A stretch of 64,000 nt of DNA from Methylomarinum vadi (GTDB lineage: Bacteria; Pseudomonadota; Gammaproteobacteria; Methylococcales; Methylomonadaceae): the NCBI RefSeq assembly GCF_000733935.1, contig NZ_JPON01000001.1, positions 2,774,501 through 2,838,500 of the forward strand. The letters run 5' to 3'. The position numbers were made by a program, and so were the translations under genes. The notes under the pieces are model-generated. The model was given only the letters and a program-made list of their open reading frames with translations. It was not told the origin of the DNA and did no database searches. Positions 9,827 through 18,475 of this stretch are shown piece after piece; within the stretch, counting starts at the first letter, position 1, and each line of letters starts with the position of its first letter.

Positions 9827-10794
9827 AAAAGTGTTTGGTGACTGGCGCTTCAGGCTTCATTGGTCAAGTTTTATGTAAGCGGTTGTCAGAAGAAAAGTAT
9901 TTTGTTGCAGCGGGTTTACATCGACAGTTTAATTTAGAAAGCAACGATTTGTGGCAGGAAGCAATCCATTTGGATTTAACCTCAAATTCTTGGGGCAGGA
10001 ATCCGTGTTTAAATATCGATACGGTTTTTCATTTGGCTGGAAAAGCGCATGCGCTGACTGAAACTGCTCAGTGTAAAGACGAATATTTTCAGATCAATAC
10101 GGAAGGTACAAGGAGATTGTTGGAGGCTTCTCAACGCGCTGGTGTTGAAAGATTTATTTTTATAAGCAGTGTGAAGGCTGTAGGCGATATTGAAAAACAG
10201 CCGATGGATGAAGATGTGATTGAATTGGCGGACACTCCTTATGGACAATCAAAAAACGCGGCTGAACAATTGGTATTACAAGGAGGATACGTTCCCCATC
10301 CAGTCGTCATTCGACCCTGCATGGTATATGGCAATTCCGAAAAAGGCAATCTGCCGCGCATGATCAAGGCGGTCAAGAAGGGTATTTTTCCGCCGTTGCC
10401 GGAAAATCATAACAAACGCTCGATGGTCCATGTCGATGATGTTGTGCGGGCGGCGATTTTGGCGGCAGAGAATCCAAAGGCGGCGGGGCAAATTTATATT
10501 GTTTCCGACGGTCAACCCTATTCGACTCGGCAAATTTACGACTGGATCAGGCAGGCGTTGGACAAGCCGGCAAGCAATCATTCTGTTCCCATGTTTGTGT
10601 TGCAGGCGGCCGCCGGGATTGGCGACCTGTTTGGGCGAGTTACCGGTAGCAGGTTTCCCATTGATAGCGATGCGTTGCAAAAATTGACGGCTTCGGCTTG
10701 GTATTCTTCTGATAAAATTACCCAAGAATTGGGGTTTGTCCCCCAGCATACGTTAAAAGAATCCCTTCCCGAAATTATTCGCTATCTGGGTTGA
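9823..10794 (+). CDS. NAD-dependent epimerase/dehydratase (WbpV/WbpK-like)
   Basis: An extended SDR of about 323 residues with VTGASGFIG at the N-terminus, the sequence FISSVKAVG, and a YGQSKNAAE catalytic motif near residue 145. The GTG at 9823 is the best start because it overlaps the previous stop by 4 bp (GTGA). The frame stays open to a TTG 15 bp earlier. The gene is followed directly by a WecA/WbpL-like transferase and a WbpM-like dehydratase, the P. aeruginosa arrangement. There, WbpV or WbpK reduces the WbpM product to UDP-D-QuiNAc or UDP-D-FucNAc. That function fits here; the C4 stereochemistry of the product cannot be read from sequence. Confidence 0.8.
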   Translation: MKKCLVTGASGFIGQVLCKRLSEEKYFVAAGLHRQFNLESNDLWQEAIHLDLTSNSWGRNPCLNIDTVFHLAGKAHALTETAQCKDEYFQINTEGTRRLLEASQRAGVERFIFISSVKAVGDIEKQPMDEDVIELADTPYGQSKNAAEQLVLQGGYVPHPVVIRPCMVYGNSEKGNLPRMIKAVKKGIFPPLPENHNKRSMVHVDDVVRAAILAAENPKAAGQIYIVSDGQPYSTRQIYDWIRQALDKPASNHSVPMFVLQAAAGIGDLFGRVTGSRFPIDSDALQKLTASAWYSSDKITQELGFVPQHTLKESLPEIIRYLG

Positions 10795-11801
10795 TTGTGT
10801 TCGTTTATTTTTTTGCAGTGTTGTCGGCTTCGATATTGTTGACGGCGCTGATTCGTCAGTATGCGTTACGGCGCAATGTGTTGGACATCCCCAATCAGCG
10901 CAGCTCGCATGTTACGCCGACTCCCAGGGGTGGCGGTTTGGCGATTGTCATTGCTTTTTATTTAGCTGTGGCTGCAATGTTCCTCGGTTCGCAAATCGAT
11001 GTTGTTACGTTGGTTATTTTGTTGGCCGCCATGCCAGTGGCTGTCATCGGTTTTTTAGACGACCATACGCCGATCAGGGCCAGATGGCGTTTTTTGGTGC
11101 ATTTTCTGGCCGCGTTATCGGCGTTGTTATTGTTACAAGGCTTTCCTACGCTAATTGTGGGAGCGTTTCAGTTTGATTTGGGGACGATGGGTTATCTTAT
11201 CGGCACCCTGTTTTTGGTCTGGTGGCTCAATTTGTTCAATTTCATGGACGGCACCGATGGAATTGCGGCATCGGAGGCCGTTTTCGTATCCGGATCATTA
11301 GCTTTTTTTTTCTATCAAAGCGATGCGCAATTGGCGCAAATTAGTGTGTGTTTGCTTGCCGCCAGCGCAGGTTTCATGGTTTGGAACTGGCCGCCGGCCA
11401 AAATATTCATGGGTGACGTCGGCAGCGGATTTTTGGGCTTGTTGTTGGGGGTGTTGGTGTTGATGGCCGCATGGCATCAACCCGGAATGCTCTATGTAGG
11501 CATGGTGTTATTCGGCGCGTTTTTTGTCGACTCGACTTATACTTTATTATATAGGATAAGTACCGGCCAGCGCTGGTATCAAGCGCATTGTTCCCATGCT
11601 TACCAGAATGCCGCAAAACGATATGGACATTTAACGGTGTTGGTAGCGGTGTGGCTGATCAATCTGTTTTGGTTGCTGCCGATCGCTATCCTGATCTTTT
11701 ATTATCCCGTTTACAGCCTGCTAGGATTGTCGATTGCCTATTGTCCTTTAATTGTTTTGGCTTATCGCTTTAAAGCCGGTTCTATGATGTTGACTCAGTG
11801 A
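10791..11801 (+). CDS. Undecaprenyl-phosphate sugar-1-phosphate transferase (WbpL/WecA family)
   Basis: A 336-residue polytopic membrane protein with about ten or eleven hydrophobic helices. It carries the family signatures: RSSHVTPTPRGGG near residue 36, LDDH (Asp pair), NFMDGTDGIA near residue 150, and FMGDVGSGFLG near residue 205. These enzymes link a HexNAc-1-phosphate to undecaprenyl phosphate at the inner membrane and so start O-unit synthesis. The start codon is TTG at 10791, overlapping the previous stop, or GTG at 10797. In P. aeruginosa WbpL uses UDP-FucNAc or UDP-QuiNAc. The flanking WbpV- and WbpM-like genes suggest the same donor here. Confidence 0.88.
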   Translation: MIVFVYFFAVLSASILLTALIRQYALRRNVLDIPNQRSSHVTPTPRGGGLAIVIAFYLAVAAMFLGSQIDVVTLVILLAAMPVAVIGFLDDHTPIRARWRFLVHFLAALSALLLLQGFPTLIVGAFQFDLGTMGYLIGTLFLVWWLNLFNFMDGTDGIAASEAVFVSGSLAFFFYQSDAQLAQISVCLLAASAGFMVWNWPPAKIFMGDVGSGFLGLLLGVLVLMAAWHQPGMLYVGMVLFGAFFVDSTYTLLYRISTGQRWYQAHCSHAYQNAAKRYGHLTVLVAVWLINLFWLLPIAILIFYYPVYSLLGLSIAYCPLIVLAYRFKAGSMMLTQ

Positions 11802-13627
11802 AAATAAATTTCCGCTCTCGTACCACGATATTCATTCATGACATAAGCATGATCCCATTAGCCTGGTTTGGGGCTTATTGGTTGCGATTTAACTTGGAAT
11901 CGATCCCGGATGAATATTGGTATCATGCCCTGTTGTTTTTACCTTTAATTATCGGCATACAAACGTGTACTTTCTGGTTGTTCGGACTTTATCGAGGAAT
12001 GTGGCGTTTTTCGTCGATGCCCGATCTGATTAGGATTGCCAAGGCGGTTTGCTTCGGAGCTGTTTTGATCGCGCCGACTTTGTTTTTGTGTAATCGCTTG
12101 GAGGGAGTGCCGCGATCGGTTATACCCTTGTTCGTTTTTCTTCTTTTATTATTTCTTTGTATACCCCGATTTATCTATCGCTATTGGAAAGAGCGCGCTT
12201 TAGTTGGCCGCACCGGTAAGCGGGCGTTGATTGTGGGCGCAGGCGCCGCCGGAGAAATGCTGGTCAGGGACTTGTTGAGCAACCGGCATGCCGATTATGT
12301 TCCTGTCGTTTTTGCCGACGATGCCAAAGACAAGTTTCGGCGGGAAATTCGCGGGATTCGCGTGGCGGGACGAGTGGAGCAAATACCTGAATTAGTGAAA
12401 CAATGGGATATTGAAGCGATCTTGATCGCCATCCCTTCGGCTAATGACACACAGATGCGCACAATCGTCGAAATTTGTGAGAGGTGTTCGGTTCCTTTTC
12501 AGACCTTGCCGTCAGTCAGGGAATTGTTGAGCGGTAGAGTGACGATAGAAAGCTTGCGGAACGTCTCGATCGAAGATATTTTGGGGCGTGATCCGGTCAA
12601 GCTCGATTGGCAACCTATCAGGCAGAATCTGCAAGGCAAGGTGATTATGGTGACCGGCGGCGGAGGTTCGATCGGTTCAGAGCTTTGCAAGCAATTAGCT
12701 CGGATTCGCCCTGCTAAGCTGGTGATTTTCGATCATTGCGAATTTAAACTGTACAAAATCGACGCGGTATTAAACAGGATGTTTCCCGAGTTAGATTTCG
12801 AACCGGTTTTGGGAAATGTTAGCATTCAACCGCTGGTGCAAAACGTAATCGAAAAACATCGGCCGGACGTGATTTTTCATGCTGCCGCCTATAAACATGT
12901 TCCTTTGCTGGAAAATCAGGCCAGGGAAGCGGTTTACAACAACTTGCTCGGTACCAAGGTGGTGGCTGAAACTGCGATTAAGGCGGGTGTTCAGCGTTTC
13001 GTATTAATTTCCACCGATAAGGCGGTCAATCCGACTAATGTGATGGGGACGACCAAAAGAGCGGCGGAGATTCTGTGTCAGAATCTTGATCAGGAGAATT
13101 CGACAAGATTTACCACGGTGCGCTTCGGAAATGTTTTGGATTCCGCGGGCAGCGTCGTTCCCTTGTTTCGCGAGCAAATCAAGGCAGGCGGCCCGATTAC
13201 CGTGACTCATCCCGATATTACCCGTTATTTCATGACCATTCCGGAAGCCTGTCAGTTGATCATGCAGGCGGAAAGTGTGGGCCAAGGCGGGGAGATCTTC
13301 GTGCTGGATATGGGCAAGCCGATTAAGATCGCTTATTTGGCGGAACAGATGATAAGGCTGAGCGGTAAAAGACCGGGTGTGGATATTGAAATTAAGTATG
13401 TCGGTTTGCGCCCGGGCGAAAAATTATACGAAGAACTTTTTCATGATCAGGAACAGCTGCTTGATACCGCTTTCGAAAAAATTCATCTAGCCAAGGCCAG
13501 ACGATACGATAAAACGCTTTGGTGCTCACAAATCGAAAAGTTATCGGAGGCATGCATGCAAAACGACAATCAACAAGTCCTGGCCATTCTAAAAAAACTG
13601 GTGCCGGAATTTCAGCAAGAGCATTGA
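11798..13627 (+). CDS. wbpM: Membrane-bound nucleotide-sugar 4,6-dehydratase (WbpM/PglF family)
   Basis: A 609-residue protein with four N-terminal membrane helices (about residues 10-130), a first nucleotide-fold domain with IVGAGAAGE (about 145-260), and a C-terminal SDR catalytic domain. The latter has TGGGGSIGSE near residue 285 and STDKAVNPTNVMGTTKR, where Met replaces the catalytic Tyr as in all WbpM homologues. It makes UDP-4-keto-6-deoxy-GlcNAc, the precursor of D-QuiNAc, D-FucNAc or bacillosamine. GTG start at 11798 overlaps the previous stop. It is the last gene of the operon, followed by 850 bp without a conventional gene. Confidence 0.9.
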   Translation: MKINFRSRTTIFIHDISMIPLAWFGAYWLRFNLESIPDEYWYHALLFLPLIIGIQTCTFWLFGLYRGMWRFSSMPDLIRIAKAVCFGAVLIAPTLFLCNRLEGVPRSVIPLFVFLLLLFLCIPRFIYRYWKERALVGRTGKRALIVGAGAAGEMLVRDLLSNRHADYVPVVFADDAKDKFRREIRGIRVAGRVEQIPELVKQWDIEAILIAIPSANDTQMRTIVEICERCSVPFQTLPSVRELLSGRVTIESLRNVSIEDILGRDPVKLDWQPIRQNLQGKVIMVTGGGGSIGSELCKQLARIRPAKLVIFDHCEFKLYKIDAVLNRMFPELDFEPVLGNVSIQPLVQNVIEKHRPDVIFHAAAYKHVPLLENQAREAVYNNLLGTKVVAETAIKAGVQRFVLISTDKAVNPTNVMGTTKRAAEILCQNLDQENSTRFTTVRFGNVLDSAGSVVPLFREQIKAGGPITVTHPDITRYFMTIPEACQLIMQAESVGQGGEIFVLDMGKPIKIAYLAEQMIRLSGKRPGVDIEIKYVGLRPGEKLYEELFHDQEQLLDTAFEKIHLAKARRYDKTLWCSQIEKLSEACMQNDNQQVLAILKKLVPEFQQEH

Positions 13628-13810
13628 TGCAGGAAGAATATCCCGGTGCGATTCGGATACCTGGCGCATTCCATCGGCCCGAGGACGGGCCTCCTGCGAG
13701 TGAATTCGTAACTTAACATATAATCTTGCGATTAACGGGCAGAAAATCGTTGCTGCAGATAAATCATCGACTCTCCCTTTAGAGAGAAAACTTCTGCATC
13801 TTCGGTGACT

Positions 13811-13860
13811 GCTCCTGCATTTTCAACATTCCCACCATCCCCTGGTGGTCAGAGCAAAAA
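13811..13860. repeat. Hairpin-bearing direct repeat, copy A
   Basis: This copy begins GCTCCTGCATTTTC and ends CAGAGCAAAAA. It contains a small hairpin with arms CCACCA (13832-13837) and TGGTGG (13843-13848). It matches a second copy at 13943-13991 at nearly every position. Arm differences between the copies are compensatory, which argues for a selected structure. Confidence 0.75.
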
Positions 13861-13942
13861 TCTGTCATCCCTGTAGGCAAAGCTTCCGCGTCCTGCTTAA
13901 TTACAGGGATGTGAAGTATGCCGGTTTTGCAGGTAGAAAATT

Positions 13943-13991
13943 GCTCCTGCATTTTCGACATTCCCGCCATCCTTGGCGGTCAGAGCAAAAA
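13943..13991. repeat. Hairpin-bearing direct repeat, copy B
   Basis: Second copy of the element at 13811-13860. The hairpin arms are CCGCCA and TGGCGG, so one A-T pair of copy A is a G-C pair here. It is followed at once by a further perfect 9-bp hairpin at 14005-14027. Confidence 0.75.
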
Positions 13992-14004
13992 CCGGTCACG
14001 CTCC

Positions 14005-14027
14005 TTGCCTACATTCCCTGTAGGCAA
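14005..14027. repeat. Perfect 9-bp inverted repeat
   Basis: Arms TTGCCTACA and TGTAGGCAA around a TTCCC loop. A fragment of the right arm (CCTGTAGGCAAA) also follows copy A, so this belongs to the same repeat family. It directly precedes the stronger hairpin at 14034-14060. Confidence 0.7.
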
Positions 14028-14033
14028 AAAAAA

Positions 14034-14060
14034 GCCTCCCATGCGTTGCGCATGGGAGGC
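14034..14060 (-). terminator. Strong hairpin, intrinsic terminator for minus-strand transcription
   Basis: Perfect 12-bp stem (GCCTCCCATGCG with CGCATGGGAGGC) and a TTG loop. Eight A residues on the plus strand at 14026-14033 become a U-tract when read from the minus strand. It lies 78 bp beyond the stop of the minus-strand small ORF at 14138-14290. Its right arm also contains the GGGAGG that would serve as ribosome-binding site for the plus-strand mini-ORF at 14065. Confidence 0.75.
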
Positions 14061-14064
14061 AGAG

Positions 14065-14148
14065 ATGCAAGCGGAGTGTTATGAGGAGGTTCCACTTGTT
14101 AATTTCAACACCAAGGAGGTAGTTACAATCGTTGAAACTAGCTGTTAA
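14065..14148 (+). CDS. Possible 27-residue peptide, function unknown
   Basis: A 27-codon frame starting ATG at 14065, five bases after a GGGAGG, which is a good ribosome-binding site. The peptide is acidic, rich in Val, Glu and Thr, has two Cys (one the C-terminal residue) and has no hydrophobic segment. The ribosome-binding site is buried in the 3' arm of the 14034-14060 hairpin, so translation could depend on that structure opening. The last 11 bp overlap the end of the minus-strand small ORF. It may be a leader peptide or short precursor, or an accidental frame. I do not recognise it. Confidence 0.3.
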   Translation: MQAECYEEVPLVNFNTKEVVTIVETSC

Positions 14149-14290
14149 TTCGGGTTCTTGCGGCCATATTGCTGAAAATAGCGGCGCTCCCGAATGAAAT
14201 GGTCGAAAAAATAAACAGGCCGGAAATAAAGCTCCAGATACCTGAGATAAACATTAAACCGAGAACAATATCTTTGTTTATGTCTTTCAT
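14138..14290 (-). CDS. Possible 50-residue small membrane protein
   Basis: An open frame read on the minus strand from ATG at 14290 to TAG at 14138. It has a charged N-terminus (MKDINKD), one long hydrophobic stretch (about residues 8-40, rich in Ile, Phe, Gly and Ser) and a short basic tail. This is the layout of a single-span small membrane protein. The Shine-Dalgarno match is weak. Support comes from the intrinsic terminator at 14034-14060 placed correctly downstream on the same strand. Function unknown. It may be a real small gene of the strain or a chance frame. Confidence 0.45.
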   Translation of the reverse strand: MKDINKDIVLGLMFISGIWSFISGLFIFSTISFGSAAIFSNMAARTRINS

Positions 14291-14474
14291 TTATTTACTG
14301 CGATCAACCTTTTGTCTGTGAAAAAGAAGCAACAGTTTGTTGCGAAGTTGCTGCATATAATACAGCCTAAATAAAAGTTTACAATAGGGTTGTCGATAAA
14401 TTGATTGTATTTATTTGAGAAACAATTAAAATGTCAATAGTTTTTGTGTTAGGCAGCTTAATGAGGACAGATCG

Positions 14475-15377
14475 GTGGATAAATTAACCAGTATGAATGT
14501 ATTTGTACGAGTCGCGAAAGCCGGAAGTTTTGCCGGCGCGGCGCGGGACCTGGGAATTTCTCGAGCGATGGCGACCAAGCACATCATGCAATTGGAAAGC
14601 GAACTGAATACCCGCTTGTTTAACCGCACGACACGCAATATTAGTCTTACCGAAGTCGGGCAATCCTACTTGGAACGTTGCCAGCAAGTTTTATTGGATG
14701 TCGAGGAAATGGAGGCCGCCGTCACTCATCTGCAACGCGAACCCCGGGGAGTATTGAAGATCAGCGCGCCGCCGGTGATCGGCGCGACCCAAATCGCACC
14801 GGCGCTGACCGAATATTTGAAAGGTTACCCGGAGTTGTCGGTTGAAATGATGTTGAAAGGCGGTCAAGTCGATTTGATCGACGAAGGCGTGGATATCGCC
14901 ATCTATTTGGGACCGATCAGCGACACCAGTCTGGTGGCAAGAAAATTGGCCAGTTCGTCATTAGTGGTCTGCGCATCGCCGGATTACCTTAAAGAGCACG
15001 GAACGCCGCAAGATCCGGAAGACCTGGAGGATCACAGCTGCCTGATTAACTGGGCGATACCACCGCGCAACAAATGGCGTTTCAAAGGCATTCTGGGAGA
15101 AAGAGAGATTACCGTGACCGGGAGGATGCAAGCCAACATGGGCGACCCTATTCGTATGGCGGCCGTCAACGGGTTGGGCTTGGTCATGCTGCCCAAATAT
15201 ATCGTTGGCAGGGATATCGAAAAGGGAAAATTGGTACCGATCATGGAAGATTACGCCATCGCTCCGTTGGATATCCATGCCGTCTATCCGCATCGTAAAT
15301 ACTTATCCGCTAAGGTTCGCTCTTTCGTCGATTTCATTCAGGAATGGTTGCCCCGGCAAACCGGCATGACGCCATGA
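14475..15377 (+). CDS. LysR-family transcriptional regulator
   Basis: A 300-residue LTTR. The N-terminal winged helix-turn-helix (residues 1-60) reads with GSFAGAARDLGISRAMATKHI and ends in LFNRTTRNISLTEVG. It is followed by a linker helix and a periplasmic-binding-like effector domain from about residue 90. The GTG start at 14475 follows GAGGACAGATC. It belongs to the CrgA/YhjC-type branch by look. It overlaps the next gene by 4 bp, so it is co-expressed with a methyltransferase. Target genes are not evident. An AT-rich segment just upstream (14290-14470) could hold its promoter. Confidence 0.88.
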   Translation: MDKLTSMNVFVRVAKAGSFAGAARDLGISRAMATKHIMQLESELNTRLFNRTTRNISLTEVGQSYLERCQQVLLDVEEMEAAVTHLQREPRGVLKISAPPVIGATQIAPALTEYLKGYPELSVEMMLKGGQVDLIDEGVDIAIYLGPISDTSLVARKLASSSLVVCASPDYLKEHGTPQDPEDLEDHSCLINWAIPPRNKWRFKGILGEREITVTGRMQANMGDPIRMAAVNGLGLVMLPKYIVGRDIEKGKLVPIMEDYAIAPLDIHAVYPHRKYLSAKVRSFVDFIQEWLPRQTGMTP

Positions 15378-15955
15378 GTGTAGACCGAGAAAAATGGGAC
15401 AGTCATTATCGCCACAGCGATATCCAACCGCCGGCCGCGGCAGTGCTGAGCGAACACAGTTTTCTGCTGCCCAAGCAGGGAATCGCCTTGGATTTGGCTT
15501 GCGGTTTGGGCGCCAATGCCCTGCTGTTGGCGGAGCAAGGGCTGCGGGTTCAGGCGTGGGATATCTCTCCGGTTGCTGTGCAACAATTGCAGCGGGAAAG
15601 CGAACGGAAAGGCTTGTCTATCGCCACGAAGGCCTTCGATATAGGGCCCCATACATTGCCGGAAAACGTCTTCGATGTGATTGTCGTCTCGCGCTTTCTT
15701 GACCGGACGCTGTGTGATGCGATAATAGCCAGTTTGAAAATCGGCGGATTGTTGTTTTACCAGACTTTCACCGTCGACAAGCTAACCCCTCAAGGCCCTA
15801 GTAATCCCCGGTTCCTCCTGCAAAGAAACGAATTGCTGAAGTTATTCGCACCTTTGGCAGTGGTTTATTACCGTGAATATGCGCGTGTAGGCGATTTGGC
15901 GAGCGGTGCAAGAAATGAAGCGGGATATGTAGGGCAAAAACAAATTAGGAATTAG
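15374..15955 (+). CDS. Class I SAM-dependent methyltransferase
   Basis: About 193 residues. Motif I reads LDLACGLGANALLLAEQG, followed by an acidic VQAWDIS motif II and a VIVVSRFLDR motif near residue 105. The ATG at 15374 is preferred because it overlaps the regulator stop (ATGA). An earlier in-frame ATG at 15344 lies inside the regulator. It resembles the TehB/small-molecule methyltransferase group. The methyl acceptor is unknown. Coupling to a LysR gene hints at an inducible detoxification or modification role. Confidence 0.75.
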   Translation: MSVDREKWDSHYRHSDIQPPAAAVLSEHSFLLPKQGIALDLACGLGANALLLAEQGLRVQAWDISPVAVQQLQRESERKGLSIATKAFDIGPHTLPENVFDVIVVSRFLDRTLCDAIIASLKIGGLLFYQTFTVDKLTPQGPSNPRFLLQRNELLKLFAPLAVVYYREYARVGDLASGARNEAGYVGQKQIRN

Positions 15956-15975
15956 TATTAAATAGCTTCCGCATC

Positions 15976-16080
15976 TCTGGTCCCCATGCTCCTGGGTGGG
16001 GACCCATCTGCGTCGCTCCGCGGCGTGGGGCGCGAAGCGTCCCTGGATGCGTTTTCACGCTAGAGCATGGAAACGATGAC
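15976..16080. repeat. Dispersed intergenic repeat with inverted ends
   Basis: The ends are inverted: CCCCATGCTC near 15982 and GAGCATGG near 16063. Internal GC-rich short palindromes (CGCTCCGCGGCG) lie between. This layout matches the palindromic, non-coding repeats common between genes in gammaproteobacterial methylotrophs. No protein-coding capacity. The identification as a repeat family comes from its form only, since no second full copy lies in the window. Confidence 0.5.
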
Positions 16081-16099
16081 GATAGAAGAAATCGGGAAG

Positions 16100-16138
16100 T
16101 TAACCCAGCTTTGTCATTCAGTGACAAGGCTGGGTTAA
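16100..16138. terminator. 17-bp palindrome, probable terminator (copy 1 of a dispersed element)
   Basis: Arms TTAACCCAGCTTTGTCA and TGACAAGGCTGGGTTAA around a TTCAG loop, with one G-T pair. It lies between the methyltransferase and rhodanese genes. A second copy with compensatory changes lies at 29366-29404. Confidence 0.65.
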
Positions 16139-16165
16139 TAGTTACCAACTCCTAAGAGGCTAATT

Positions 16166-16558
16166 ATGATAGAAAACCTGAATCCAAAACAATGCTGGCA
16201 GTTAATGCAGGATAACTCTTCCGCCGTCATGGTGGATGTCAGAACCGCGATCGAGCATTCCTTCGTCGGACATCCGCCCGGCGCGGTGCATATACCCTGG
16301 AAGGAGTTTCCCGGGATGCATTTGAACGAGTCCTTCATCGAGCAAGTCGAGCAAAGCGTGCCGGATAAGGCGACGCCGGTTTTGTTGCTCTGCCGGAGCG
16401 GACAGCGTTCGGTCGATGCCGCCAAAGCCCTGGAAGCGGAAGGTTACCGGCATTTGGTGAACATCGTCGAGGGATTCGAAGGGCCGTTGGACGAGAACAA
16501 ACATCGCGGCAATCTGGGCGGCTGGCGTTTCCATGGCTTGCCGTGGGAACAGAGTTGA
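16166..16558 (+). CDS. Rhodanese-like domain protein
   Basis: A 130-residue single rhodanese domain. The early VDVRTAIEH segment and HIPWKEF substrate-fold motif are followed by the active-site loop CRSGQRS near residue 84, with the catalytic Cys intact. Such proteins carry a persulfide sulfur or act as small sulfurtransferases or phosphatase-like proteins. It has no signal peptide. The gene stands alone, 50 bp before typA, preceded by a terminator-like palindrome. The specific sulfur acceptor is unknown. Confidence 0.85.
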   Translation: MIENLNPKQCWQLMQDNSSAVMVDVRTAIEHSFVGHPPGAVHIPWKEFPGMHLNESFIEQVEQSVPDKATPVLLLCRSGQRSVDAAKALEAEGYRHLVNIVEGFEGPLDENKHRGNLGGWRFHGLPWEQS

Positions 16559-16607
16559 TTGTCCGAGCGGCTAAATTCAGCACATTTAACTTTTATTTTG
16601 AAATCAA

Positions 16608-18425
16608 GTGATAGAAAAACTCAGAAACATTGCAATCATTGCGCACGTTGACCATGGCAAGACCACGCTGGTCGATCAATTATTGAAACAATCGGGAACC
16701 TTCGATTCGCACGAAAAGGTGGATGAGAGGGTGATGGACTCCAATGACCTGGAAAAAGAAAGGGGAATCACGATCCTGGCGAAAAATACCGCGATCGATT
16801 GGAATGGCTATCACATCAATATCGTCGATACGCCGGGCCACGCCGATTTCGGCGGCGAAGTGGAACGAGTGCTTTCGATGGTCGATTCGGTGCTGCTTTT
16901 GGTCGATGCCGTCGATGGCCCGATGCCGCAAACACGCTTCGTAACGCAGAAGGCGTTCGCCCTGGGCTTGAAACCGATCGTCGTGATCAACAAAATCGAC
17001 CGGCCCGGAGCACGGCCTGACTGGGTCATCGATCAGACTTTCGATTTGTTCGACCGTCTCGGCGCCACCGACGAACAGTTGGATTTCCCGATTGTTTACG
17101 CCTCGGCCCTGAACGGTTATGCCAGTTTGTCCGACGACGCCACCGGCGGCGACATGGTGCCGTTGTTCGAGACCATCGTCGAAAAAGTCAGTCCTCCCGA
17201 TGTCGACCTGGACGGGCCGTTCCAGATGCAGGTCATCAGCCTGGATTACAACTCCTATGTCGGCGTAATCGGCATCGGCAGGATCAAGCGCGGCGTGGTT
17301 AAAACCAATATGCCGTTGACGATCGTCGATCGCGAGGGGGAGAAACGTAACGGCCGCATGCTGCAGATTTTCGGTTTCCATGGCCTGGAGCGGGTCGAAG
17401 TGCCCGAAGCCCGTGCCGGCGACATCATCGCCTTTACCGGCATCGACAAATTGCAGATTTCCGATACGCTGTGTCATCCCGAGGCGGTGGAGGCGCTGCC
17501 GCCCCTGTCGGTGGACGAGCCTACCGTGAGCATGACTTTTCAGGTCAATACGTCGCCGTTCGCCGGCCGGGAAGGCAAGTTCGTCACTTCCCGTCAGATC
17601 CGCGATCGTCTGCATAAGGAATTGCAGCATAACGTCGCCTTGCGGGTCGAAGACACCGATGATCCCGATAAATTCAAGGTGTCCGGTCGCGGCGAGCTGC
17701 ATTTGTCGATTCTGATCGAAAACATGCGCCGCAAGGGTTTCGAACTTGGCGTTTCCCGGCCGGAAGTGATCATCAGGGAAATCGACGGCGAAAAATGCGA
17801 GCCGTTCGAATTGGTCACGATCGAGGTCGAAGAGCAGCACCAGGGTGCGATCATGGAAAAGATCGGCGAACGTAAAGGCGATTTATTGAATATGGTGCCT
17901 GATGGCAAGGGGCGGCTGCGTTTGGAATACATGATGCCGTCGCGCGGTTTGATCGGTTTTCAAACCGAATTCATGACCGCGACATCCGGCTCCGGCCTGC
18001 TCTACCATGTGTTCGACCATTATGGGCCGATGAAAGCCGGCATGGTCGGATCACGGCAACGGGGTGTGTTGGTATCGATGGTCAACGGCAAGGCCCTGGC
18101 CTATGCGCTGTTCAATCTGCAGGAGCGTGGCGAATTGTTTATCGAGCACGCCGATGAGGTGTATGAGGGCATGTTGATCGGAATACATTCCCGTTCCAAC
18201 GATCTGGTGGTCAATCCGACCAAAGCCAAGCAACTGACGAACATTCGCGCGGCCGGTTCCGACGAAAACCTGATTTTGACCAGGATCCAGAAAATGACAT
18301 TGGAGCAGGCGCTGGAATTCATCGACGATGACGAATTGGTCGAGGTGACGCCGGAATCGATCCGCTTGCGAAAAAAACTGCTGACCGAAAACGAGCGCAA
18401 AAGGGCTTCCAGGGCGGCTGTCTAA
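16608..18425 (+). CDS. typA: Translational GTPase TypA/BipA
   Basis: A 605-residue ribosome-associated GTPase of the EF-G type. It shows G1 AHVDHGKTT, the effector region ERGITI, G3 [14 protein letters not shown], and G4 [11 protein letters not shown] beta-barrel and two alpha/beta domains follow, and the BipA C-terminal domain carries [10 protein letters not shown]. The length is standard. The start is GTG at 16608. BipA assists 50S assembly and growth at low temperature or under stress. It ends just before a strong hairpin at 18449-18475 that separates it from convergent genes. Confidence 0.96.
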   Translation: MIEKLRNIAIIAHVDHGKTTLVDQLLKQSGTFDSHEKVDERVMDSNDLEKERGITILAKNTAIDWNGYHINIVDTPGHADFGGEVERVLSMVDSVLLLVDAVDGPMPQTRFVTQKAFALGLKPIVVINKIDRPGARPDWVIDQTFDLFDRLGATDEQLDFPIVYASALNGYASLSDDATGGDMVPLFETIVEKVSPPDVDLDGPFQMQVISLDYNSYVGVIGIGRIKRGVVKTNMPLTIVDREGEKRNGRMLQIFGFHGLERVEVPEARAGDIIAFTGIDKLQISDTLCHPEAVEALPPLSVDEPTVSMTFQVNTSPFAGREGKFVTSRQIRDRLHKELQHNVALRVEDTDDPDKFKVSGRGELHLSILIENMRRKGFELGVSRPEVIIREIDGEKCEPFELVTIEVEEQHQGAIMEKIGERKGDLLNMVPDGKGRLRLEYMMPSRGLIGFQTEFMTATSGSGLLYHVFDHYGPMKAGMVGSRQRGVLVSMVNGKALAYALFNLQERGELFIEHADEVYEGMLIGIHSRSNDLVVNPTKAKQLTNIRAAGSDENLILTRIQKMTLEQALEFIDDDELVEVTPESIRLRKKLLTENERKRASRAAV

Positions 18426-18448
18426 TCAACCTATTCAAACATAAAAAA

Positions 18449-18475
18449 GCCCCTGGAATTTCCCATTCCAGGGGC
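18449..18475. terminator. Bidirectional intrinsic terminator between typA and the EVE gene
   Basis: Perfect 10-bp stem GCCCCTGGAA with TTCCAGGGGC. A six-A run at 18443-18448 gives a U-tract for minus-strand transcripts. It sits between the convergent genes typA and the EVE-domain gene. Confidence 0.85.

Noticed and set aside
13779-13970. A minus-strand frame with internally repeated KMQEQ segments
   Set aside because: The repetition comes from the two DNA repeat copies, whose differences preserve hairpin pairing, not codons.
16680-17840. A 386-codon open frame antisense to typA
   Set aside because: It mirrors the codon bias of the strongly supported typA frame, has no family motif and no ribosome-binding site. 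The same holds for the long antisense frames opposite oraE, alr, ahcY, atpD and phoU.
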